A stretch of DNA of 64,000 bases from assembly GCF_016894245.1 (NCBI RefSeq), contig NZ_CP069792.1:1736001-1800000 (forward strand), in the 5' to 3' direction. The position numbers were made by a program, and so were the translations under genes. This stretch comes from Corynebacterium kroppenstedtii (lineage in GTDB: Bacteria; Actinomycetota; Actinomycetes; Mycobacteriales; Mycobacteriaceae). A model generated the notes under the pieces. The model made no database searches and had not been told where the DNA came from. It saw only the letters and a program-made list of their open reading frames with translations. Shown here in pieces: positions 45,942 to 56,198 of the stretch. How positions within the stretch are numbered: the stretch's first letter is position 1; every line of letters starts with the position of its first letter.

Positions 45942-45970
45942 AACCCCGGGTGTTCTTCACCTGGGGTTTT
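45942..45970 (+). terminator. Rho-independent terminator
   Basis: AACCCCGGGTG and CACCTGGGGTT pair over 11 positions with one G-T wobble and a five-base loop, followed by TTT. It lies 65 bases past the restored stop of the SGNH esterase and would end its transcript. Confidence 0.85.
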
Positions 45971-46356
45971 CGCGTATAAAGTTTACCCGAATCAAGCCGC
46001 ACTGGTGTGAAGCTGCCATCTTCTGACGCGCGACTGTCGTGAGGGACGAATGATCGTGAGGCCATGCCCCGGGAAAAATACCTCGTAACAAAACCGAAAC
46101 AATATCAGTTTTATTTCACACGAATGAAACGTCGTACTGCGACGTCGGAAACACAAACTAACCATGCTTTTCGTGTAGGCATCACCTCCTTGCCCGTGGA
46201 GTGAAAACAAAAAATCACTGTCGACGTGCCGAGCGTGATGGCCACCAATAACTATCTGCCCACAATCAGGCTTCCCGCTTGAGGTGCCGACGCACGCAAA
46301 CATCGTCCCATATGCGCTGCTAGCTTCTGCGTGGAGTCCTGCGAGAGGAGTCTCGT
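45971..46356. other. Intergenic region upstream of amtB
   Basis: No gene is supported in these 386 bases. They carry the amtB promoter. I looked for an AmtR box (CTATAG-type, as in Corynebacterium glutamicum) and found no convincing match. A small palindrome ACGTCG-CGACGT (46129-46145) is the only symmetric element worth noting. The region before the amtB GTG contains the ribosome binding site AGAGGAG (46345-46351). Confidence 0.4.
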
Positions 46357-47715
46357 GTGCTCGTCGACCAAGTAGTTCTTGCCGCTTCGGCAACGGAGAG
46401 TGGTGTGACGGCTGGCAATTCCGCGTGGATGCTTATCAGCGCGTCTTTGGTGTTGTTAATGACGCCTGCCGTCGCCTTTTTCTATGGCGGAATGTCACGT
46501 CAAAAGTCCACTCTCAACATGATGATGATGTCATTTGGGGCTCTCGGGGCAATCGGAGTTATTTATGTGCTGTGGGGATACTCGATGTCGTATTCCAGCG
46601 GTGACATCGGCGGCATTTTCGCTAACCCAGTCACCAACTTTGGGCTACGAGGGATTCTCCCGTCCGACGATGGAACGTTCCCCACGGGGAGTAATGGCTA
46701 CCCCGAAATTGTCGACGTCGCGTTCCAGCTGACGTTCGCGGTAATTACGGTAGCGCTTATCTCTGGTTCTCTTGCCAACCGTGTGAAATTCTCCACTTGG
46801 CTCGTGTTTTCCGTGCTGTGGGTCACTTTCGCATTCTTTCCTTTGGCCCACATGGTGTGGGGTGGGGGTCTGCTGTCCGGCTCTGATCACAGCCTTGCTG
46901 CGTGGTTATTCGGGACAACGATGGACGACGGCGAAAAAGTCGCGAAAATCGCTCCGATCGACTTCGCAGGGGGAACAGTGGTCCACATCAACGCTGGTGT
47001 TGCAGGCTTAGTCTTGGCCCTCATCGTGGGTAAGTCGCGTGACTTCTTGAAAGCTCCTCAGCGCCCTCACAACCTTCCCCTCACCATGATTGGTACGACA
47101 TTCCTGTGGTTTGGCTGGTTCGGTTTTAACGCTGGATCCGCCTTCGCTGCGGACGGCAATGCTGCTTTGGCGTGGGTCAACACAACGGTGGCGGCCTGTG
47201 CTGCAATGATGGCCTGGCTTGCGGTCGAACGCATACGAGATGGACACGCCACCTCCCTAGGTGCGGCATCCGGTGTCGTTGCTGGTCTGGTTGCTATCAC
47301 GCCGGCTTGTGGAAACTTAACCCCTGTGACGTCGATCATCCTCGGTGCTATCGCGGGAGTTATTTCGGCCTACGGAGTTGGCCTCAAGTACAAACTAAAG
47401 TTTGACGACTCCTTAGACGTCGTCGGTGTTCACCTCCTATCGGGTATTTGGGGAACGGTTGGCGTCGGCTTGCTAGCGAAAGACCACGCTGGGCTTTTGA
47501 CAGGCGGCGGGGCAGATGGCTTTCGGTTATTCATCATTCAGGTGGTCATCGCAGTCGTCGCCATGGTGTTCACGGCAATCATCACCACAGTCATCGGAAC
47601 TATTCTCTCGGCTGCCATGGGGTGGCGTATCGACGATTCCGCTGAACGAGGTGGAATTGACTTCGCTATGCATAGTGAGACCGCTTATGACTTTGTCGGA
47701 ATGGACATTCGGTAG
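46357..47715 (+). CDS. amtB: Ammonium transporter
   Basis: AmtB imports ammonium; the trimeric channel is closed by GlnK. The 452-residue protein has about 11 helices, with TPAVAFFYGGM near 31 and the conserved FAGGTVVHINAGVAGL near 204, and a cytoplasmic C-terminal tail that binds GlnK. GTG at 46357 follows GAGAGGAG. glnK and glnD follow on the same strand as in Corynebacterium glutamicum. Confidence 0.95.
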   Translation: MLVDQVVLAASATESGVTAGNSAWMLISASLVLLMTPAVAFFYGGMSRQKSTLNMMMMSFGALGAIGVIYVLWGYSMSYSSGDIGGIFANPVTNFGLRGILPSDDGTFPTGSNGYPEIVDVAFQLTFAVITVALISGSLANRVKFSTWLVFSVLWVTFAFFPLAHMVWGGGLLSGSDHSLAAWLFGTTMDDGEKVAKIAPIDFAGGTVVHINAGVAGLVLALIVGKSRDFLKAPQRPHNLPLTMIGTTFLWFGWFGFNAGSAFAADGNAALAWVNTTVAACAAMMAWLAVERIRDGHATSLGAASGVVAGLVAITPACGNLTPVTSIILGAIAGVISAYGVGLKYKLKFDDSLDVVGVHLLSGIWGTVGVGLLAKDHAGLLTGGGADGFRLFIIQVVIAVVAMVFTAIITTVIGTILSAAMGWRIDDSAERGGIDFAMHSETAYDFVGMDIR

Positions 47716-47834
47716 GCGGTGTCGATTCAATGAATGGCGTACGGTGTATGGGCACGAGACACAGCCCACTAACGCATAGATATACAGTCGGGTCTTTAGT
47801 GAGTGACCACGTTAAGACCGAGCTATAGGAATGA

Positions 47835-48218
<384 letters not shown>

Positions 48219-48221
48219 CAA

Positions 48222-50480
48222 GTGGGCGTAACAAGTAGAGGACAGCGATTGGCCGGGGTGCGGCACGAGCCAACTGCGCCTTCAGGGCAGTTGAATGGGA
48301 ATAATTCAGACGGCCTTCCGTCGTCGCCGGCGTCGGTTCGGGAGGCAGTCACGGGTGCCTATGAAGAACTGCTCAGTCAGTGCGACTTACCCGATGGTTT
48401 CGCGCTGTGCGGAACGGGATCTTTTGCCCGTCGCGAAATGACTCATTATTCCGATCTCGATGTGACGCTGCTGCACGCGGACGGCATCAAATCGGATGTG
48501 GTGGCCTCGGTCGCCGAATCGGTGTGGTACCCGTTGTGGGATCGCAACATTCCGCTCGATCATTCCGTGCGGACAGTGTCGGGAATGATCTCGACGGCAT
48601 CGGCGGACATGACCGCCGCGCTATCGTTGGTGGACCTTCGCTTCGTCACCGGTGACGAAGAACTCGCCAGCTCGGCGAGGGCGAAAATCATGGCGGATTG
48701 GCGGACCTCCATCCCTCAACGCTTTGACTCTTTGGTTGCTTCAGCAGCATCTCGATGGCACCGCTCGGGATCGGTTGTCGCGATGACCCGCCCAGATCTC
48801 AAGCACGGTCGTGGCGGGCTTCGTGACGCCCAGCTGTTGCGTGCGCTAGCTCTCGCGCAGGTTGCTAATGCCACTGTGTCTGAGACGGACTATCAGCTGT
48901 TATTAGACGTACGCACACTTTTGCATGATTCCGTGCGTCGTGCCCGCGACATCCTCGATCCCGAGTTTGCAGCCGATATCGCCGTCGCCATGGGGCGCGG
49001 GGACCGATATGCGTTATCCGAAGAGGTTGCCGCCGCGGCACGAAACATTGACGCCGCATTGACGATCGGTTTTTCGACGGCACGCGCGGCTCTACCGTCA
49101 CGCACGGCCCTTCGTCGCCCCATCCGGCGTCCTCTCGACGAAGGTGTGGTGGATCATGGAGGACAGATCGCTTTAGCTCGCTCGGCGAAGATGGACGATC
49201 CCGGTCTCCCTCTGCGCGTAGCGGCCACCGCCACGAGAACAGGCCTCCCCGTCGGTGAAGCCGTCTGGACGCGGCTAGAGTCCTGCCCTCCGTTGCCCGA
49301 GCCCTGGCCGTCATCGTCACTCTCTGATTTTTGCGCGATTCTTGCTGGTGGAGATCGAACAAACGACGTCGTCGAAGCCATGGATCGACACAATCTCTGG
49401 GAACCAATCGTGCCTGGGTGGCGCCGGATTCGTGGAGTCATGCCGCGGGAACGAACCCACGTGTTGACTTTGGATAAGCACGCGCTCGCGGTGGTGAAGC
49501 AAGCCGCAGAAAACACGATCCATGTTCCCCGCCCCGATCTTCTTCTGCTTGCTGCTTTGTACCATGACCTGGGCAAGCGAACGGGGGATGAGGATAATCC
49601 CGAGGACCATAGCGCGGTCGGTGCACGGATGGTCAAAAATGCTGCTCAACGTATGGGCCTCAATCCCGCCGATACGCGCGTGCTGGAATTGTTGGTTGCC
49701 CACCATACGGATCTGATGCGGCTCGCTGTGAACCAGGATCCCAATGATCCGGAGACCGCGCATGAGCTGGTCGCTTGCGTTGATAGCAGCCCATTGGTTC
49801 TTGACCTTCTCGAGGTGCTCACCGCATGTGATGCCCAGGGGACTGGTCCCACCGTGTGGACCCCGCGAGCTGCTGCTTCTGTCCGACGCGTAGCCCGCGT
49901 GGCTCGTTCGCAGATGCGCATCGCACCCGTGCAACACCCAGATTTCGCGGCTGACGTCGTTGACCTGAAAGAGACGTCTTCGCCGGTAGAAATACAGGAT
50001 GACAAGCACTTTTGGCGCTTGATCCTTGACGACGACGACCCCTCCGCGCTCCAGCGTGTTATCAACCTGATGCTTGACCGCAAATGGCACATCTTGCAAG
50101 CCCGCATCATGTGTGACGAGCCTACCGACAAGGGATTGACCCAAACCGTCGCGATGTTTGCTCTGCACCCAGTACATGAGGGTAAGCCCGATAACTCCGT
50201 TCTCCAATCGCTCTATGCGCAGCAAAAATCTCGACAAACGCGTCTTCCCTTCACCAAAGACGATGCCGAACTGGTGTGGAATGGCGACATTCTCGAGGTC
50301 CGCGCCCGGGACCGTTTAGGTGTTTTAGCTGCTGTAATTGGGGCTCTTCCGGAGCTTCGTTGGGCAACGGTCTCGACGTTTGCCGATACGGTCGTTGATC
50401 AGTTTGGTGTGAAGCCGGGGCTTACTCGTAAAGAGAAGGACGCTGCGGTAATGCGGATTAGGCACGCTCTTGGTGACTAA
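48222..50480 (+). CDS. glnD: PII nucleotidyltransferase/GlnK-modifying enzyme
   Basis: GlnD modifies GlnK at the T-loop tyrosine in response to nitrogen; in corynebacteria it adenylylates it. The 752-residue protein has the nucleotidyltransferase motif CGTGSFARREMTHYSDLDVT near 66, an HD domain with ALYHDLGKRTGDED near 446, and a C-terminal ACT-type region (RDRLGVLAAVIGAL). It starts at GTG 48222, directly after glnK, so the three genes form an operon. Confidence 0.93.
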   Translation: MGVTSRGQRLAGVRHEPTAPSGQLNGNNSDGLPSSPASVREAVTGAYEELLSQCDLPDGFALCGTGSFARREMTHYSDLDVTLLHADGIKSDVVASVAESVWYPLWDRNIPLDHSVRTVSGMISTASADMTAALSLVDLRFVTGDEELASSARAKIMADWRTSIPQRFDSLVASAASRWHRSGSVVAMTRPDLKHGRGGLRDAQLLRALALAQVANATVSETDYQLLLDVRTLLHDSVRRARDILDPEFAADIAVAMGRGDRYALSEEVAAAARNIDAALTIGFSTARAALPSRTALRRPIRRPLDEGVVDHGGQIALARSAKMDDPGLPLRVAATATRTGLPVGEAVWTRLESCPPLPEPWPSSSLSDFCAILAGGDRTNDVVEAMDRHNLWEPIVPGWRRIRGVMPRERTHVLTLDKHALAVVKQAAENTIHVPRPDLLLLAALYHDLGKRTGDEDNPEDHSAVGARMVKNAAQRMGLNPADTRVLELLVAHHTDLMRLAVNQDPNDPETAHELVACVDSSPLVLDLLEVLTACDAQGTGPTVWTPRAAASVRRVARVARSQMRIAPVQHPDFAADVVDLKETSSPVEIQDDKHFWRLILDDDDPSALQRVINLMLDRKWHILQARIMCDEPTDKGLTQTVAMFALHPVHEGKPDNSVLQSLYAQQKSRQTRLPFTKDDAELVWNGDILEVRARDRLGVLAAVIGALPELRWATVSTFADTVVDQFGVKPGLTRKEKDAAVMRIRHALGD

Positions 50481-50767
50481 AGTATTGGAGCCTTGGGTGC
50501 GTGTCCGCGGTAATAAGGGCCTTTGACACTAAGCCCGATAGAAGTCGTTATCAGTAAGTACCGTGCAACCGGGTCGGGGTCCTCATACGCTCGAGGGCTT
50601 GTTGCGGTTTTAGTGTCGTTGCTGGTGCTAGTCAGGTACCTTATGTACCTAAAATAATTAGCTTTAGTGATGGACACGCGATAGGTGTCACGCTTTGTCA
50701 GCATTTCTCCAGTAAACTTTTATTTCCGCTATGCTTTGTGTGGAGATTTTCCAGAAAGGTGGTTTTT

Positions 50768-53215
50768 GTGGCACACCACCGTCGTGATAGCCGACAGCCG
50801 AGGCGTGAGGCCCGTGTCACATGGTCGCCCTCTGATGGTCGTCATGATTCCCGTACTAACCAGAACTCGGAGAGGGCTTCGGCGACCCACAATCGTCACG
50901 ACCGTGACCAGCAAACACGACCTCCCCACAATGCACAGTCCCGCTATGCCGGGGGAACAGATTATCCCCAGCGATACACCCGGGGACGCTTAGACCGCCA
51001 CGGACGCCGCTTACCCAGTGACAATTTTTATTCCATACGGGCAGGAGCACTAGCAGAGGCCCGCAGACGCCGTCCCGAAGCAGATTTCCTCAAACGAGAA
51101 TCATCGTCTGTCACCCGAGACTCATCGGCGGATCGCGGTGCGGGTGCCACTCGCCAGACTCATCACGACGGCCTCGACAGGGCTTCCACCTCGGCCGGTC
51201 ATCGTGTCCGGCCAGCGTCGCAGGCACCTGAACGGTCCCGCACATCGCGCTCACGCCAGGGCACCCGCCGTCGCACGAAAGCCCAGCCCACTCGAGTGTC
51301 GCCTACCCTTCCCGGTGGGCGGATCTTGGGATTGGATGGTCTCCGCGCTATCGCGATTCTCTCGGTCCTCCTCTTCCACCTTGATCCCGATCTGCTGCCC
51401 GGCGGGTTCATGGGTGTCGACGTCTTCTTCGTCGTCTCGGGGTTCTTGATTACCACGCTGTTGATCCGCGAACGCCACAAAACGGGTCACTCGAATTTGG
51501 CGAATTTCTGGATTCGACGAGCGCGTAGGCTTATCCCGGCCCTAGTTAGCCTCATTATCATCGTCGTCCCATTGACCTGGCTGTGTACGCGATGGGCCGA
51601 ACAAGCCCAAGATTTGTTGGTGCGCATTGCGCCTCAGATAGTCGGGGTCTTGACCTTCTCGTACAACTGGGTTGAGATTGCCGCCGGGTCGTCCTATTTC
51701 ACCCGCAACGTTCCCCAGCTGTTCATGAATTTCTGGTCACTGGCAGTGGAAGAACAGTTTTACTTGTTGTGGCCCTGGGTATTCGTCTGGATAGCTCGAC
51801 GACAGTTCGTCCGGCGTCGGGTGTCTTTCTCCCTGCTTATCGTCGCTGCGGCGTCTGCCGTCGGCATGGCAGTTCTCTTTAGCCCGGATTCGTCGACGCG
51901 CGTGTATTACGGAACGGACACTCACCTCTTCGGGCTCATGATCGGCGCCGCCCTAGCCTTCGAGGCCTCGCGCTCCGACGGCGGTTTCATCACAACCCGG
52001 TTCTGGTCCGCGGTGGGGCCGGTCCTCGGCTGGCTCTCCTGCGCCGGATTAATCGTTCTCATGATCATCATTGGCGACGGCTCAGCCGAAGCTTTCCACG
52101 GCGGCATTGCCGTGGCAAATGTCCTGACCGCGATCATGATCGCCAGCTTCCTGGTGAAACGTGGTGGCTTAGTCCAGCTGATGTCATCCCGCCCCGCGTC
52201 GTGGCTCGGCGATCGGTCCTACGCGGTCTATCTTTGGCACTGGCCGCTGATCATCCTCGCACAAATCGTCATCCCGACACCTGACAATAGTGCAGCATCG
52301 TGGGCAGTGCGGTTGGGCGCTGTCGTCGTTACGTTCATCGTGTGTGAGATTTCCCTGCGGTATCTGGAAACTCCTATCAGGCGCTTAGGGTTCCGTGGCG
52401 CGTGGGCCGCCTTTTGTGGGCTCTTCGTTTCACGTCCGGATACTCAGCTCGGTCACGGTCGTCGGATGTCGGCACGTCGGAGTTCCACAACAGCACGGCG
52501 TGTTCGGTTAACTCCGACCGCTGTGGCAACTCTAATTGTTCCCGTCGCGCTGGCGGCATGCACGGTATCTGTTGCCGCGACCGCGCCAGATAAAACACTC
52601 GTCGAACAGAAAATCACCGAAAATGAACACCTCGTCAATACTGGCGACGGCACGTCTGCGGGAGGTGGCGCTGGCGCGACGGGCGGGCAGGGGACAGACC
52701 GCTCGGACACGGTGGACTACACTCCGCCGGAGGGCAAGGACACGACCATGTTCGGTGATTCCATGCTTGTCACGACGGCCCCTGAGATCGTCAAAGACTA
52801 TCCCGGCGTGGATATTGTTGCTCAGTCTGAGCGTGCGTGGGAGCAAGCTATTCCGATCATGCAAGATATGGAGCGCCAAGGGAAGATCCGTCGTGCCGTC
52901 GTTATTGCGCTGGGGACAAACTGGGGTGTCCGCGATCCTCAAGCTGTTGAGCAAGAAATCGATGAGATTCAGCGTGGGCGGACCGTCGTTCTGGTCAATA
53001 CATACGGCGCTGGCTGGGAACCACAAGTAACGGACGAGTACCAAAAGATAGCAGCGAAATATCCGAATGTGACTGTGGCGGACTGGTCCGATGTGGCAGA
53101 AAAACACACCGGTGACTTGCAGTCTGATGGCATTCACCCGGACTACGGGGCGATGCCGATTTTCGTTGCTTGCATTAAACAGGCTTTTGCCACGCTTGCC
53201 CATAATAAGAAATAG
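50768..53215 (+). CDS. OafA-type acyltransferase with SGNH domain
   Basis: Membrane acyltransferase of the acyltransferase-3 family, fused to an extracytoplasmic SGNH domain, about 815 residues. A long, very basic, Arg/His/Ser-rich cytoplasmic N-terminus (1-175) precedes RILGLDGLRAIAILSVLLFH, with the catalytic His in LFHLDPDLLPGGFMGVDVFFV. About ten helices follow, and then the SGNH domain with FGDSML near 660 and DGIHPDYGA near the end. Such proteins acetylate or acylate cell-wall sugars (peptidoglycan or arabinogalactan in actinobacteria); the substrate is unknown. GTG at 50768 follows AAAGGTGG. The gene sits between glnD and ffh, where mycobacteria have other genes. Confidence 0.88.
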   Translation: MAHHRRDSRQPRREARVTWSPSDGRHDSRTNQNSERASATHNRHDRDQQTRPPHNAQSRYAGGTDYPQRYTRGRLDRHGRRLPSDNFYSIRAGALAEARRRRPEADFLKRESSSVTRDSSADRGAGATRQTHHDGLDRASTSAGHRVRPASQAPERSRTSRSRQGTRRRTKAQPTRVSPTLPGGRILGLDGLRAIAILSVLLFHLDPDLLPGGFMGVDVFFVVSGFLITTLLIRERHKTGHSNLANFWIRRARRLIPALVSLIIIVVPLTWLCTRWAEQAQDLLVRIAPQIVGVLTFSYNWVEIAAGSSYFTRNVPQLFMNFWSLAVEEQFYLLWPWVFVWIARRQFVRRRVSFSLLIVAAASAVGMAVLFSPDSSTRVYYGTDTHLFGLMIGAALAFEASRSDGGFITTRFWSAVGPVLGWLSCAGLIVLMIIIGDGSAEAFHGGIAVANVLTAIMIASFLVKRGGLVQLMSSRPASWLGDRSYAVYLWHWPLIILAQIVIPTPDNSAASWAVRLGAVVVTFIVCEISLRYLETPIRRLGFRGAWAAFCGLFVSRPDTQLGHGRRMSARRSSTTARRVRLTPTAVATLIVPVALAACTVSVAATAPDKTLVEQKITENEHLVNTGDGTSAGGGAGATGGQGTDRSDTVDYTPPEGKDTTMFGDSMLVTTAPEIVKDYPGVDIVAQSERAWEQAIPIMQDMERQGKIRRAVVIALGTNWGVRDPQAVEQEIDEIQRGRTVVLVNTYGAGWEPQVTDEYQKIAAKYPNVTVADWSDVAEKHTGDLQSDGIHPDYGAMPIFVACIKQAFATLAHNKK

Positions 53216-53396
53216 GGCCTAGTCCTTGGTGGGTCGCACCGATTTGTGCTCATCCGATACGAGCGGGCTCAGTACTGCAAGCCTTGAGCTTGTATGCTAG
53301 GGGAGTTCATGAACCATCATCGGTGGACACCGGATTGCGTGGCAGGCGCGCTCGACGCCCACTGATATTGACCGACAACCCAACAGGGGAGAATCT

Positions 53397-55013
53397 GTGT
53401 TTGAGTCACTGTCTGACCGATTGACCGGAGCGCTCAAAGGTTTGCGCGGTAAAGGCCGGCTGACTGAATCAGATATTAATGCCACGGCGCGTGAAATTCG
53501 CTTAGCTTTACTGGAAGCAGATGTGTCGCTTCCCGTTGTCCGCGCCTTCATTAAGAACATCAAGGCACGTGCTACGGGTGCTGAGGTATCAGAGGCTCTT
53601 AACCCTGCTCAACAGGTTGTCAAGATCGTCAACGAAGAGCTCATCGGCATTTTGGGCGGTGAGACCCGGCGCCTTCAGTTAGCCAAGAATCCCCCGACGG
53701 TGATCATGCTCGCCGGTCTGCAGGGTGCAGGTAAAACTACGCTGGCTGGGAAATTAGCTCACCACTTGAAGAAGCAGGGGCACACGCCGATGTTGGTGGC
53801 CTGTGACCTCCAGCGCCCGGGGGCTGTCCAGCAGCTGGAAATCGTCGGTCAACGTGCGGACGTCCCAACTTTCGCGCCAGATCCTGGTACCCGGACGGAC
53901 ACCGTCGAGCATGAGATGGGCCAGTCACACGGTGACCCTGTGGGTGTTGCGACCGCGGGTATTGAGGAAGCGCAGCGCACCAAACATGACGTGGTCATCA
54001 TCGATACGGCCGGCCGGCTCGGTATTGATGAAGTCCTTATGCAGCAGGCGCGAGACATACGTGATGCCACGAACCCCGACGAAGTCCTCTTCGTGATCGA
54101 CTCGATGATCGGTCAGGACGCGGTTCATACTGCCGACGCGTTCCGGGAAGGCGTTGATTTCACCGGCGTTGTCCTTACCAAGCTCGATGGCGATGCTCGA
54201 GGCGGTGCGGCCCTCTCCATCCGTGAGGTGACAGGGAAGCCGATTCTCTACGTCTCCACGGGTGAAAAGCTCGACGACTTCGACGTCTTCCACCCGGACC
54301 GGATGGCCAACCGGATCCTGGGCATGGGCGATGTCCTAACGCTCATCGAACAGGCTGAACAGAAGATTAATCAGCAAGAAGCTGAGCGTTCGGCGTCGAA
54401 AATGTTTTCTGGGGAACTCACCCTGGATGACTTCCTTGAGCAGATGCTGATGGTGCGTCGCATGGGACCGATGGGCGCCATTTTGAAGATGCTTCCGGGC
54501 GGCTCCGAGATGTCCAAAATGGCCGATATGGTCGACGAAAAGCAGCTCGACCGCATCCAGGCCATTATTCGCGGTATGACTCCCGCTGAGCGTAATGATC
54601 CGAAAATATTGAATGCGTCGCGACGCCGTCGTATTGCTGCTGGCTCGGGTGTGACCGTTCAGGATGTTAATCAGCTGGTTGAGCGCTTCTTCGAGGCGAA
54701 GAAGATGATGAGCAAAATGACCAGCCGTTTCGGCATGGGCGGGGGGAGCGCAACAAAGAAGCAGAAGAAAGGCCGCAAGGGCAAGAAGGGGAAGAAGGGC
54801 AAGAACAAGAATAAGAACCGTGCTGCGGCGCAGCGTGGTGGCGGGATGCCGAACATGGATCAGCTGCAGCAGCTCCAGCAGCAGATGGGTATGGGCGGTG
54901 GAATGCCCGGTATGCCTGGGATGGGGCAGCAGAACCTGCCCAAGGGAATGGAAAATATCGACCTCAACAACCTCGACTTCGGGCAAGGCTCTCAGGGCCG
55001 ACGGAAGAAGTAG
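53397..55013 (+). CDS. ffh: Signal recognition particle protein Ffh
   Basis: Ffh binds signal sequences on the ribosome and delivers them to FtsY. It has the NG GTPase domain (G1 GLQGAGKTTLAGKLA near 106; DTAGRLGIDE; TKLDGDARGGAAL) and the methionine-rich M domain. The C-terminus is unusual: a Lys/Gly run (KGRKGKKGKKGKNKNKN, about 460-480) followed by a Met/Gln/Gly-rich tail. With 538 residues it is about 80 longer than Escherichia coli Ffh. GTG at 53397 follows GGGGAGA. Confidence 0.97.
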   Translation: MFESLSDRLTGALKGLRGKGRLTESDINATAREIRLALLEADVSLPVVRAFIKNIKARATGAEVSEALNPAQQVVKIVNEELIGILGGETRRLQLAKNPPTVIMLAGLQGAGKTTLAGKLAHHLKKQGHTPMLVACDLQRPGAVQQLEIVGQRADVPTFAPDPGTRTDTVEHEMGQSHGDPVGVATAGIEEAQRTKHDVVIIDTAGRLGIDEVLMQQARDIRDATNPDEVLFVIDSMIGQDAVHTADAFREGVDFTGVVLTKLDGDARGGAALSIREVTGKPILYVSTGEKLDDFDVFHPDRMANRILGMGDVLTLIEQAEQKINQQEAERSASKMFSGELTLDDFLEQMLMVRRMGPMGAILKMLPGGSEMSKMADMVDEKQLDRIQAIIRGMTPAERNDPKILNASRRRRIAAGSGVTVQDVNQLVERFFEAKKMMSKMTSRFGMGGGSATKKQKKGRKGKKGKKGKNKNKNRAAAQRGGGMPNMDQLQQLQQQMGMGGGMPGMPGMGQQNLPKGMENIDLNNLDFGQGSQGRRKK

Positions 55014-55139
55014 CGCTGATAAGTCACGCCGATGAGTAACGCAGATAAGTAACGCTGTGCGGTGTTTCGGCAATTCGGGTGTGATCTGCTAGCATTCGGA
55101 AAGTTGTCTGTTTCGGTGTACTCGTCCGCGAGTAGTGCC

Positions 55140-55284
55140 GATGGGACAGCGCGTAGCGTTCCTGCGTAACACCGTCCTCGGCCACGGCCGACCGGTGGTC
55201 ACGCGCAGGTTAAATCCAAGGGCTGAACCGGCTCCCTCTCGGTAGGGAGTGTCTGCACTGCCCGGTGACCACAGAAAGAAGAAT
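55140..55284 (+). ncRNA. Structured leader upstream of rpsP
   Basis: The 200-odd bases before rpsP contain two hairpins: CACCG-TCC-TCGGCC with GGCCGA-CCGGTG (55170-55183 and 55186-55197, interrupted by bulges) and CTCCCT/AGGGAG (55232-55237 and 55244-55249). They could act on translation or transcript stability of rpsP. I do not recognise them as a known riboswitch or ribosomal-protein leader. The label is for a possible leader RNA. Confidence 0.35.
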
Positions 55285-55758
55285 ATGGCTGTCAAAATTA
55301 AGTTGCAGCGGCTCGGTAAAATCCGTACCCCGCACTACCGTGTCATCGTTGCCGATTCCCGCACCCGCCGTTCGGGTCGCGCTATCGAAAACCTGGGCAT
55401 CTACGAGCCGAAGGCAGATCCTTCAGTGATCCGCATCGATTCGGAGCGCGTCCAGTACTGGTTGGGCGTTGGCGCTCAGCCGACCGAACCCGTGCTCGCT
55501 CTGCTCAAGGTGACGGGTGACTGGCAGAAGTTCAAGGGCCTCCCCGGTGCTGAGGGCACCCTGAAGGCTCAGCCTGAGAAGAAGTCCAAGCTGGACCTCT
55601 TCAACGAGGCTCTTGCTGAGGCCAACAACGGCCCGACTCTGGAGGCCATCACTGAAAAGCGTAAGGCTGCGAAGAAGGCTGCTGAGGAAGCTGCAGCTAA
55701 AGAAGCCGAAGCTGAGGAAGCTGCTGAAGAGAAGGCTGAGGAAGAATCAGCTGAGTAG
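55285..55758 (+). CDS. rpsP: 30S ribosomal protein S16
   Basis: S16, an assembly protein of the 30S subunit. It begins [19 protein letters not shown], with S16 motifs to about residue 80, then a lengthened Lys/Ala/Glu-rich C-terminus ([20 protein letters not shown]), giving 157 residues, common in corynebacteria. ATG at 55285 follows AAGAAG. A hairpin leader precedes it. Confidence 0.97.
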   Translation: MAVKIKLQRLGKIRTPHYRVIVADSRTRRSGRAIENLGIYEPKADPSVIRIDSERVQYWLGVGAQPTEPVLALLKVTGDWQKFKGLPGAEGTLKAQPEKKSKLDLFNEALAEANNGPTLEAITEKRKAAKKAAEEAAAKEAEAEEAAEEKAEEESAE

Positions 55759-55806
55759 TTTCACGTTATGTGAGGCTGAGCCTCACCACGTGTAGCGTGT
55801 GCTTAT

Positions 55807-55840
55807 CCGGTGTGCAGAGTGATTCTGCGCACCGGTTTTT
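55807..55840 (+). terminator. Rho-independent terminator after rpsP
   Basis: CCGGTGTGCAG and CTGCGCACCGG pair over 11 positions with one T-G wobble and a seven-base loop, followed by TTTTT. It ends the rpsP transcript; the next gene needs its own promoter (TATAGT at 55873). Confidence 0.93.
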
Positions 55841-55885
55841 GTTTCGCACCAGTTCCCTAGGGGCGTAGGAACTATAGTGGCAGCT

Positions 55886-56158
55886 ATGACGAATGCATCT
55901 CCCTCCGATCTCCGCCGCACCACATCAGAGGTGACGTCGTCGGAAGAAAAAATTGTTCTCCACCTTGTTCGGGGCATTGTTCCTCACCCCGACGATGTGA
56001 CAGTACGGACGACCTATCGGGGGCGGCAGCACGTTCTTATTGTTTACGTCCACCCCGACGATCGCGCCATGGTGATCGGACGCAAAGGGCGCCACGCCGA
56101 GGCACTGCGCACTATTCTGCGCAGCCTCGATCGCGATACTCGGATAGAGATTCGTTGA
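55886..56158 (+). CDS. khpA: KH-domain RNA-binding protein KhpA
   Basis: A small KH-domain protein of 90 residues (YlqC/KhpA family) with the GxxG loop in VIGRKGRHAEALRTI. The partner KhpB is not in this window. ATG at 55886 is seven bases after TATAGT and there is no ribosome binding site, so it is probably leaderless; a GTG at 55877 is not favoured. rimM follows after 40 bases. Confidence 0.9.
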   Translation: MTNASPSDLRRTTSEVTSSEEKIVLHLVRGIVPHPDDVTVRTTYRGRQHVLIVYVHPDDRAMVIGRKGRHAEALRTILRSLDRDTRIEIR

Positions 56159-56198
56159 CGTATTCGCTCCGCGGCCATGATTTTGTGATAATGACGTC

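Noticed and set aside
45971..46356. AmtR box before amtB
   Set aside because: No stretch matches the known box well enough to claim one.
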